From assembly GCA_021812785.1 (NCBI GenBank), contig JAKAMR010000030.1, forward strand, positions 1 to 27,159: a DNA stretch of 27,159 nucleotides. The letters are read 5' to 3'. This DNA comes from Nitrospirota bacterium. GTDB lineage: Bacteria; Nitrospirota; Thermodesulfovibrionia; Thermodesulfovibrionales; JdFR-88. A model generated the notes under the pieces. The model worked only from the letters and a program-made list of their open reading frames with translations. It did no database searches and was not told the origin of the DNA. Shown here in pieces: positions 18,209 to 24,908 of this stretch (position 1 is the stretch's first letter; every line of letters begins with the position of its first letter). Both the position numbers and the translations under genes were made by a program.

Positions 18209-20254
18209 TCAGGCGTTTATCGTCTTTAAAAAGATTTCCACTACTTCCGGGTCAAAATCCTGCCCGGCAAGAGACTCGATATGTTTTTTTGTCTTCTCTT
18301 CGGTCCAGGCTTTTCTGTACGGGCGATCAGAGCACAAGGCATCCCAGACGTCAACCACGGCGAATATGCGGGCGGCCAAAGGTATCTGCTTCCCTTTGAG
18401 CCCCACCGGATAACCTGAGCCGTTCCATTTTTCATGATGATAATAAGGTATGACTATGGCGGGCTCAAGGTATTTTATCGGGGACAGCAGCTCGAAGGCG
18501 ATCTCGGGATGTTTTCTCATTATTTCCCACTCTTCGGCTGTAAGTGCGCCTCTTTTGTGCAGTATATGGTCGGGCACCCCCAGTTTCCCTATATCATGCA
18601 GCAGCGCGCCCCGGCGGATATGAACGAGGTCAGCGCCCTTTATCCCGAAGGCCCCGGCGATCCTTACGGCCATTTCCGTGACCCTCTGCGAATGCCCTTC
18701 AGTCTCCGCGTCCCTGTAGTCCAGAGCCCTTGACCATCCCTCAATGGTGGTGTCATAGGCCATCGTCAATTCGTCATTGGACTTCTGCAGTTCATCGAGC
18801 ATAAGGGCGTTGTCAATGGCCATGGCGGCCTGCCCAGCCATTGAATCCAGGAATTCCAGCCATCCGTCGTCAGGGGAAAAGGTCGAACGGTGGAATATCT
18901 CCAGCACTCCTTTTACCCGGCCCTTTACCATCAGAGGCACGCCGAAATAGGCCTTAAAACCTTCATTTAAAACCAGATGTGTCTGGGGGAACGCGTGCCC
19001 CGTCTTGGTGAGCTCCCCCCCGGCAAAACCGCCGCACCTCATTTTGAATATGTCCGGATATATGAAACTCTTCCGCTCAATGGCCACATGACCGGCGCAG
19101 GTTTCGCCGGCATTGAGCTTAAGGCGCCTTATCGCCTCCGTCCTAAACCCCTTGCTTGCCGCGTGCTCCAGTGTCATCATCTGAGGGTCGTAAAGGAGCA
19201 CGTCGGCGGCATCCACGCCAAGTTTCTCCTGGACCTCATCCAAAAGGATGTTGAGCGTTACCCGCAGGTCGAAACTGCCGGTTATGGCCATATCTATGTT
19301 GCGCAGCGCCTTTAACCGGTCCAACTGTGTCTTGATCTTTTCTTCCGCTTTCCTTTTATCGGCAACATCAGCCGCTATCTGGTCTTCAAGCTTCACCCGG
19401 TCAGTTATGTCTTCCAGAAGGGCCATCGTACCCGTAATTTTGCCGTTACCATCTCTCATGGGTGATGCAGAAAGGCTGATGTCCACCAGAGAGCCGTCTT
19501 TTCTCATTCTCCTGAACCTCTGGCCGGTTATGCTCCCGCCGTTTCCGACCCTTTCCAGGATCGAACCGAACTCGGTTTTTTTGTCTTCGGGAATGATCGG
19601 ATTAGGCAGCCCCAGGACTTGTTCTTTGCTCCAGCCGAAAATCCTCTCCGCCGCGGAGTTCCACAGTGTAACGGTGCCGTCCATTGAGACGGCTATTACG
19701 GCAAGAGGCGAGGCCTCGACCAGGGACCTGAGGGTCTCAGCCGTCTCCTGCAAGGCCATATGCGACTCCCACCGGTCCGTAACGTCCCTTACCACTTCAA
19801 TGCCCGCAATGGTCCTGCCAGTGGGATCTCTCAGCGGAGAAGCAGTGATCTCAAGATATTTCGGACCTCTTTCGGTCAAGACCTTTCTTTCTACCCGGTG
19901 GATTCCGCCATCCTTGAAAGTCATCTCCAGGGGGCAGCCTCCGCATACCTTGCAATTGTGCTCGTATGCCTGATAGCAGCGCTCTCCGATATGCTCGTTG
20001 ACCTTGGAGATCAGGACCGGATTCTGGTAAAGGATATTAAAGCAGGTATCCTGTATGCTGATGCCGTCGCCGATGGCGGCTACAATGGAGGCAAACTTTG
20101 CCTTTTCCTCATCAGCCCGCCTTATTGCGGCCTTCAGATCGTCTTCATATCCCCTGATCCCGGCGACGGCCCGCAGGAGCCTTCCAGCGGCCTGGAAAAA
20201 CACCCTGTAAGCATACTCTAAAAACAACGGCTTTCTGTCTTCACGCCTTATCAT
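18209..20254 (-). CDS. PAS-PAS-GAF-HD-GYP sensor phosphodiesterase
   Basis: A 681-residue cytoplasmic signalling protein. PAS1 spans about 51 to 161 and contains four clustered cysteines (C93, C101, C104, C107). PAS2 spans about 173 to 287, a helical linker about 287 to 315, GAF about 318 to 485, and HD-GYP about 505 to 681. The catalytic set is intact: H521, H553-D554 (LLHDIGKLGVPDHIL), H582, H606-H607 and the NGSGYP loop (G614, Y615, P616). It should therefore hydrolyse cyclic di-GMP. No membrane helix is evident, though residues 9 to 32 are mildly hydrophobic. A promoter lies about 145 nt upstream and the leader carries inverted repeats. What the PAS and GAF domains sense is unknown. Only 46 bp separate its stop from the glycosyltransferase stop. 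Confidence 0.92.
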   Translation of the reverse strand: MIRREDRKPLFLEYAYRVFFQAAGRLLRAVAGIRGYEDDLKAAIRRADEEKAKFASIVAAIGDGISIQDTCFNILYQNPVLISKVNEHIGERCYQAYEHNCKVCGGCPLEMTFKDGGIHRVERKVLTERGPKYLEITASPLRDPTGRTIAGIEVVRDVTDRWESHMALQETAETLRSLVEASPLAVIAVSMDGTVTLWNSAAERIFGWSKEQVLGLPNPIIPEDKKTEFGSILERVGNGGSITGQRFRRMRKDGSLVDISLSASPMRDGNGKITGTMALLEDITDRVKLEDQIAADVADKRKAEEKIKTQLDRLKALRNIDMAITGSFDLRVTLNILLDEVQEKLGVDAADVLLYDPQMMTLEHAASKGFRTEAIRRLKLNAGETCAGHVAIERKSFIYPDIFKMRCGGFAGGELTKTGHAFPQTHLVLNEGFKAYFGVPLMVKGRVKGVLEIFHRSTFSPDDGWLEFLDSMAGQAAMAIDNALMLDELQKSNDELTMAYDTTIEGWSRALDYRDAETEGHSQRVTEMAVRIAGAFGIKGADLVHIRRGALLHDIGKLGVPDHILHKRGALTAEEWEIMRKHPEIAFELLSPIKYLEPAIVIPYYHHEKWNGSGYPVGLKGKQIPLAARIFAVVDVWDALCSDRPYRKAWTEEKTKKHIESLAGQDFDPEVVEIFLKTINA

Positions 20255-20275
20255 TTGGATGCCTGCTTTTGGGCC

Positions 20276-20364
20276 ATGTTCGAATATCCGTAGGGGCGAT
20301 GACCTGCATCAATGCAGAGGGCAAAACATGATCTAAGCAGCGGACCGGAAAAACTTTCGAACAT
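20276..20364. repeat. Nested inverted repeats in the leader of the HD-GYP gene
   Basis: Two 9-nt arms, ATGTTCGAA at 20276-20284 and TTCGAACAT at 20356-20364, are perfect reverse complements. Between them lies a second dyad, CTGCAT-CA-ATGCAG at 20304-20317. All are downstream of the candidate promoter (20404-20432) and upstream of the ATG at 20254, so they lie in the predicted untranslated leader. They may be operator sites or an RNA structure. Confidence 0.55.
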
Positions 20365-20403
20365 CTATTAAAAGATTAACATTATTTCGATTTCCCCGGC
20401 AAA

Positions 20404-20432
20404 ATTTTAATTTAATTTGATTTGCTTTTCAA
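20404..20432 (-). promoter_or_regulatory. Candidate sigma70 promoter of the HD-GYP gene
   Basis: On the minus strand TTGAAA (plus 20427-20432) is followed after exactly 17 nt by TAAAAT (plus 20404-20409). Each hexamer matches consensus at five of six positions and the region is very AT-rich. The start would be near 20397, leaving a leader of about 140 nt. Confidence 0.6.
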
Positions 20433-20472
20433 ACATTGATTTTTGCGCCTGGCGGCCAGGCAGGGCCTTTTT

Positions 20473-20901
20473 TCAGGACACCTCCACCACCTCGATCTCG
20501 AAGACAAGCTCTTTGCCAGCCAGTGGGTGATTGGCATCAAGAACTATAAAATCTTCTGCAACCTGGGATATCCGCACTTCCATAAGCCCGCCGTCGGGCT
20601 GCCTCATTTGCAGCATCGCGCCTGGTTCAGGGTCAATGGCGGGAGGGAAATTCTCTTTTTTTACCCTGAAAACAAGCTCTTCCCTCCGCAGGCCGTATCC
20701 ATTGCCAGGCTGGATGGAGACCGTCTTCGCCTCTCCCGAAGCCATCCCCGACACCGCCTCCTCAAAGCCGGCGATGAGGCTCCCTCTTCCCAGCGTGAAC
20801 TGGAGCGGCTCCCTCCCTTTTGAGGAATCAAAGACGGTCCCGTCATTGAATTTCCCCGTATAGTGCACTTTTACGGTATCGCCTTTTTGGGCCTTTTTCA
20901 T
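20473..20901 (-). CDS. FKBP-type peptidyl-prolyl isomerase, SlyD-like
   Basis: A 142-residue protein with the split FKBP fold. The N-terminal part has VKVHYTGKFNDGTVFDSS and LGRGSLIAGFEEAVSGM. An insert-in-flap chaperone domain covers about residues 70 to 120 (ELVFRVKKENFPP onward). The fold closes with the marker DANHPLAGKELVFEIEVVEV. This is the SlyD/FkpB class, which speeds proline isomerisation and has chaperone activity in the cytoplasm. It lacks the His/Cys-rich metal-binding tail of E. coli SlyD. The ATG at 20901 has AAAAGGAG about 11 nt upstream. It is transcribed away from the usp gene across a 178-bp gap. Confidence 0.93.
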   Translation of the reverse strand: MKKAQKGDTVKVHYTGKFNDGTVFDSSKGREPLQFTLGRGSLIAGFEEAVSGMASGEAKTVSIQPGNGYGLRREELVFRVKKENFPPAIDPEPGAMLQMRQPDGGLMEVRISQVAEDFIVLDANHPLAGKELVFEIEVVEVS

Positions 20902-21030
20902 CGGCGGAAAAACTCCTTTTTTGATTTTTTTATGCGTCCGGGATATCTTCTATAGTCAAACAAACCGCACTGATATTTCAAGGCTAAAAAAATAAAAAGA
21001 ATTGACAATAGAAAAAACTGGACTTTGAAA

Positions 21031-21079
21031 TCAAAATAGGTTATCTCTTTTACAGAAAATTCAGAACCGGGAGGACAGA
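21031..21079 (+). promoter_or_regulatory. Ribosome binding site and leader of the usp gene
   Basis: A strong Shine-Dalgarno, GGGAGG, lies 5 nt before the ATG at 21080. Farther upstream, TTGACA at about 21002-21007 is a perfect -35 hexamer. The best -10 at 18-nt spacing, TGAAAT, is only a 4 of 6 match, so the promoter call itself is tentative. Confidence 0.4.
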
Positions 21080-21529
21080 ATGAAAGAGATCAAGCGGATG
21101 CTCTTGATAAGCCGGATGGAGAGAGACTCACCGAAAGTATTTCATTACGGGGCATCTTTGGCGCGCAAGTTGGGGGCAGACCTCTATGTAATGCACGCCG
21201 TTCACAATCCGTTTGGCCTGGAGGGATGGAATGTACCCGTGCCTAACCTGGCGGAGGAGTACAAAAAACTCCTTGAAGACACGCACAGGCAGCTTGTCTC
21301 AATGATAGCCGGGGAAAAACAGCAGGGGATAAAAATAACCGAGATAGTCGCAACTGGAGAGCCCGCTCGTGAGATACTGAAGGCTGTGAAAGAACACCAG
21401 ATAGATGTTTTGATCATGGCCGCCCACTCCGAAGGGAAACTCGAACATATGCTTTTCGGAAGGAACCAGGATGAGATCATACGGAAACTGCCCTGCTCGG
21501 TCCTGCTTGTAAAAAGCGGGACGGAGTAA
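21080..21529 (+). CDS. Universal stress protein, UspA family
   Basis: A 149-residue single Usp domain of normal size. It opens with the family's first strand (IKRMLLISRMERDS) and closes with strand KLPCSVLLVK. The region IVATGEPAREILKAVKEHQIDVLIMAAHSEG is typical (two halves, GEPAREILKA and DVLIMAAH). The usual ATP-binding signature GxxG-x9-G(S/T) is altered: the loop reads HSEGKLEHMLFGRN, two residues short, without the first Gly and with Arg after the last. It may therefore belong to the non-ATP-binding class. Such proteins aid survival under stress and starvation. It has its own strong ribosome site and stands alone, facing the M1-ChaN gene tail to tail. Confidence 0.92.
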   Translation: MKEIKRMLLISRMERDSPKVFHYGASLARKLGADLYVMHAVHNPFGLEGWNVPVPNLAEEYKKLLEDTHRQLVSMIAGEKQQGIKITEIVATGEPAREILKAVKEHQIDVLIMAAHSEGKLEHMLFGRNQDEIIRKLPCSVLLVKSGTE

Positions 21530-21585
21530 AAAAGACCGTTTTTAATTAAGCCCCGCTGCCAGTTTTATATTGCCGGCTATTGCAT

Positions 21586-21632
21586 TGCCGGGAATCCTTA
21601 TTGAAGGGTCATTCAAAGAAGGATTCCCGGCA
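21586..21632. repeat. Long near-perfect inverted repeat between convergent genes
   Basis: A perfect 14-bp stem (TGCCGGGAATCCTT at 21586-21599 with its complement at 21619-21632) encloses a 1x2 internal loop, a further 5-bp stem (21601-21605 with 21612-21616) and a 6-nt loop. It lies between the usp stop and the M1-ChaN stop. No T run follows on either strand. It resembles the REP-like palindromes with GGATTCCCG arms found dispersed in many genomes. It could also act as an mRNA 3' end stabiliser for both genes. Confidence 0.8.
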
Positions 21633-21659
21633 CGAAAATCTCTTCACTCTGAAAGCGGT

Positions 21660-24600
21660 CTAAAGGATCACTTTTACCGTCAATGTCTTGCCGCCGAATA
21701 AAAACCTTTTCCTCACCACTGTCACGGAGACTGTCTGTCCCGGGAGCTTGTCGAAAAGGGCGATCCGCGCATCCGCCACCGATCCCACCTTCCAGTCATC
21801 AATGGAAACGATCGTGTCTCCTGTAAACAGCCCGGCCTTCCGGGCCGGACTGCCCGGAGTGAAACCGGTTATTTTCACCGTCTTGTTCTTATTTTCAATG
21901 ATAACTCCCAGCTTGCCGGAGACTGGGGGGGCCTGGGGCTTGGGGAAAAGGACGTAATCGGCGATGTCGGGGTCGAAAGAGAAAGAGCCGTTCACCAGCG
22001 TAACATATTTCTTTCCGGTGCGCCTGGCGAACCTGTCCGGTATGCCGTAGCCGTTCATGATGTGCCCCGCGCCCGCAAGCACAACCATCTGGTAATCAGG
22101 CTTTTTCTTCAGGAATCCGGCCACCGAGCGCGCCATGGACTCATCCCAAAGTATCTGCGCCTGGTAGAAGTTGTCAAAGCCGGTACCCTGAGGATGCATC
22201 GCGTAGATCTCCTCAAGTTCCTTCCTGTATTTGACGTTGGACATGTCCATGGTTGCGGGGATTTTCTTCAACTCCTCGGGGGAAAGGGCATCAAGACCGC
22301 CCTTTGCCACCTTCTCCGTGATCTCCTTTTGTATATTGAGCGCAATAACAGGGATGCCGTTTGCCCTGGCGTACTCCAGCACCTGCCTGTAGTAGTTGTA
22401 ATCAAAACCCCACCTGGTGAAGTACTCCGACTTTTTCAAAAACTCCCTTTCATCTATTTTCCTTGAGATGAAATCATCTATGGCCTTCTGAAAGGGTATC
22501 TGAAACATTTCCATGCCTATGGCGAACTTTTTCCCCATCTTGTGGAGGGCCATTATGACGTCCAGTTCAACCTCGTGATCCTCATAGTTGGCATGCCGCT
22601 CCCCCACGAATATGACAGGTGAGGAACTGGCAGTCTTTATTACATTGTCCAGCTCAAGTGTCCCGGAAGTCCGGATCGACGGCACCGGGCTTGATAATTT
22701 GTACATCATCCCGTCCTCGCTTTCAGCCGTCTTTTTTTCAACGTTCCTGCCTCCCTCGAACACCAGGGTCTGGTACTGACCGTAATGGGAAATCTTATCG
22801 GCGGCCTGGTCCACCTCCGCTTTTGAAGCTGCCCTGGCCACGGCAATGACATTGGAGGGATCAAGAGGGTTTTCTTTCACGGTAATTGCAAAGCCTTTCA
22901 CCGGGTTTTCCAAACGGCCAAAAAGCCTCTTTAAAAGTGGGTTGTCAGAACCAAGGGCCAGGATGGAGGAGTTTTCTATTTCGTCTTCTTTCAGGTCCTT
23001 TGCCTCTTTAACGGCAAAGCCTTCCCCGGAAAGAACATCAATGAGCGTGGAATATTTCTCCTTGCCGCCGGCCAGGTAAGCCACTATGCGCTTCCGGCTG
23101 CCAAAAAGCCTGGCTATGGAAGGGGCAAACTCATCCGGGGCGAGGCGGCGCATGACATCGCAGCCTGGGTCAATGACAAGGCCGGACGGCCTTTCATCCG
23201 CCGTCTTCTCATCAGAGATCACCCGGAACGTGTGGCTTGCGCTTTTTAGCTGCAGGGGCTCTGTCTTCTCCTTTATCCCCATGACCACCTTTACCGGAAG
23301 GGTGAGCCTGTAAGGTTCCCCATCCTGCGAGAGTTCAAAAGAGACCTGCGGCATGCCGTCCAGGACGAGGGACTGCTCGTTTTCAACGGTAAAGGCGGGG
23401 ACCCCCGTGCGGTCCAGCCACTGGCTGAAGAACCAGCCAAGGTCCTTGCCGGACTGGTGCTCAAATACCCCCTGTATGTTTCCCCAGGAGGCCCTTTTCC
23501 ATCTGTACTGCGCTATGAGCGCTTTCAAGGATTTATAAAAGACCGGGCTGCCGACGATGCCTTTGAGCATATGAAAGAGCATCATGCCTTTGCCGTAGCC
23601 TATGGCCGCGGAGGCGGGCCCGGTCCTCTCGGAGAACTTTCTGAGCGGGAAATCGTTCCCGGCGTTTACATAGCTCTGGTAATCGGCGAGCATCTTTTTC
23701 CTGTATTCGAGGCCCTTCCCCTGCATCTTGGCGAAGTGGTAGTCTGTCATCCAGCTGTTGAGCGCCTCAAGCCAGTTGCCCTTGCTGAAGTCCGCATAAA
23801 CGTAGTTGCCCCACCACTGATGCCCTATCTCGTGCCCGAGGGACGTTTTGACAATGAACGGCAGGCGAAGCACCTCTCCTCCCATCAGGGTGAAGGTGGG
23901 CATGGACAGGCCCGTCGGCAGCAGGTTTTCGACCACAGAAAACCTCTTGTACGGGTAAGGGACAAGAAGCTTGTCAAACATGGCCAGATACTTCTTCGTG
24001 TAATCGAGGTACTGTTTTGCCAGGCCCTGGTCCTGCCGGAAAAAATAGGTGTAAACGTCCACGCTGCCGATCGATGACCTGGTCGCAACATACGGGCCCG
24101 CCACAAGGTCAATTCCCCCAAGCGGATGGGGAAAGCTGAAAATATATTGTTTGCCGCCGGGCGTCTTTACAGAGGCAATGCCGTCCGCCTCGGATATTGC
24201 CGAAAAATCCGGCGGCACAACGGCACTGAGATCATAGAAGGCCAGGCCTTCAAGCGAAGGGTACCAGTTACCAGTAAGAGATATGCCTTTATCGCTGATA
24301 ACGCTGCCGGACACCACACCTGGATTTTCGGGGTTTGATCCATAACTGCCGCTTGAGACCTTTTGATATTTTATTTCCAGGAGGCCTTTCTCTTTGACCT
24401 CGACCTGGCCTTTGGCCGGTTTCTCATCAAGAGGCTTTCCGTTCAGGGACATGGACAATATCCTCAGGTCTCCGGTGAAGACGTTTGCCGGCTTGGAAAG
24501 GTCTATCTTCGCATCTCCGTTAAGGAGGTTTTTTTCAAGGTCAAAAGAAACCGAAAGGCTGTACTTTGGGTAAGAACCTTCTTCCGCCCCCTGGGCCATC

Positions 24601-24683
24601 GTCTTTTGTATCATAAAAAACCCTTCCATGATGAAAAACAAGAACAGCACCATAAAAAAAACAGCCGGATATCTTCTGCCCAT
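21660..24683 (-). CDS. Exported M1 peptidase-like/ChaN-like/PDZ fusion protein
   Basis: A 1007-residue protein with an N-terminal signal or anchor (hydrophobic residues 7 to 24, likely cleavage near AQG-AEE at 32 to 33). Residues about 37 to 430 are an M1-type metallopeptidase: zinc motif H284-E285-x-x-H288, probable third ligand E306 after 17 residues rather than the usual 18, and a likely catalytic Y363 (GYGKGMML). The classic GAMEN substrate motif is absent (VENLLPTGLSMP stands there). Residues about 515 to 660 are an unassigned alpha/beta region. Residues 685 to 900 match the ChaN/DUF399 family (VGERHANYEDHE, GMEMFQIPFQ, AGAGHIMNGYGIPDR). Residues 924 to 1007 form a PDZ domain. It is probably periplasmic or membrane-anchored; its substrate is unknown. 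The start has AAGGAG about 11 nt upstream and a TATAAT at plus 24722-24727. Confidence 0.87.
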   Translation of the reverse strand: MGRRYPAVFFMVLFLFFIMEGFFMIQKTMAQGAEEGSYPKYSLSVSFDLEKNLLNGDAKIDLSKPANVFTGDLRILSMSLNGKPLDEKPAKGQVEVKEKGLLEIKYQKVSSGSYGSNPENPGVVSGSVISDKGISLTGNWYPSLEGLAFYDLSAVVPPDFSAISEADGIASVKTPGGKQYIFSFPHPLGGIDLVAGPYVATRSSIGSVDVYTYFFRQDQGLAKQYLDYTKKYLAMFDKLLVPYPYKRFSVVENLLPTGLSMPTFTLMGGEVLRLPFIVKTSLGHEIGHQWWGNYVYADFSKGNWLEALNSWMTDYHFAKMQGKGLEYRKKMLADYQSYVNAGNDFPLRKFSERTGPASAAIGYGKGMMLFHMLKGIVGSPVFYKSLKALIAQYRWKRASWGNIQGVFEHQSGKDLGWFFSQWLDRTGVPAFTVENEQSLVLDGMPQVSFELSQDGEPYRLTLPVKVVMGIKEKTEPLQLKSASHTFRVISDEKTADERPSGLVIDPGCDVMRRLAPDEFAPSIARLFGSRKRIVAYLAGGKEKYSTLIDVLSGEGFAVKEAKDLKEDEIENSSILALGSDNPLLKRLFGRLENPVKGFAITVKENPLDPSNVIAVARAASKAEVDQAADKISHYGQYQTLVFEGGRNVEKKTAESEDGMMYKLSSPVPSIRTSGTLELDNVIKTASSSPVIFVGERHANYEDHEVELDVIMALHKMGKKFAIGMEMFQIPFQKAIDDFISRKIDEREFLKKSEYFTRWGFDYNYYRQVLEYARANGIPVIALNIQKEITEKVAKGGLDALSPEELKKIPATMDMSNVKYRKELEEIYAMHPQGTGFDNFYQAQILWDESMARSVAGFLKKKPDYQMVVLAGAGHIMNGYGIPDRFARRTGKKYVTLVNGSFSFDPDIADYVLFPKPQAPPVSGKLGVIIENKNKTVKITGFTPGSPARKAGLFTGDTIVSIDDWKVGSVADARIALFDKLPGQTVSVTVVRKRFLFGGKTLTVKVIL

Positions 24684-24721
24684 ATAGGTTGCGCTCCTTG
24701 GCGGATATGAATTTATCCTAG

Positions 24722-24727
24722 ATTATA
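24722..24727 (-). promoter_or_regulatory. Candidate -10 box of the M1-ChaN gene
   Basis: A perfect TATAAT on the minus strand, about 39 nt upstream of the ATG at 24683, in an AT-rich stretch. The matching -35 (GCTTAA at 17 nt) is poor, so an activator or an alternative promoter is possible. Confidence 0.4.
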
Positions 24728-24824
24728 TCTCTTTTTTACAAATTTTAAGCTTAAATCCAAGTCCGGCATATCTTATTTTGCGGCGTCAAACCATTTTACT
24801 GACTGCTCCAAATATTTATTTGAC

Positions 24825-24879
24825 TGTGCCAAGCGGGGTAATAAAATGGAGCTAAATAGAATTCTTGCCATTTGGCACA
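24825..24879. repeat. TGCCA/TGGCA half-sites upstream of the epimerase gene
   Basis: TGTGCCAA at 24825-24832 and TTGGCACA at 24872-24879 are perfect 8-nt inverted arms. The second overlaps a compact dyad, TGCCA-TT-TGGCA, at 24866-24877. They lie in the 225-bp divergent region between the M1-ChaN and epimerase genes, 30 to 85 nt before the epimerase start, so a repressor or activator site is plausible. I do not recognise the regulator. Confidence 0.5.
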
Positions 24880-24908
24880 ATTTTCTCTGGAAATAAAGGA
24901 GGCCGTCG

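Noticed and set aside
20317..20330. AGGGCAAAAC, reminiscent of the conserved core of the GEMM cyclic-di-GMP riboswitch
   Set aside because: It is on the plus strand, opposite to the HD-GYP gene, and the rest of the GEMM consensus and its tetraloop receptor are not seen.
20447..20461. A 6-bp GC hairpin just after the SlyD-like gene
   Set aside because: No T run follows on the minus strand, so I do not call it an intrinsic terminator, though it may protect the mRNA end.
21521..21543. Weak ACGG/CCGT hairpin with five T overlapping the usp stop
   Set aside because: The stem is only 4 bp with an 11-nt loop, too weak to report as a terminator.
24871..24888. TTGGCAC, like the -24 element of a sigma54 promoter
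   Set aside because: There is no GC at the required 10-nt distance for the -12 element. It is better explained as part of the inverted repeats.
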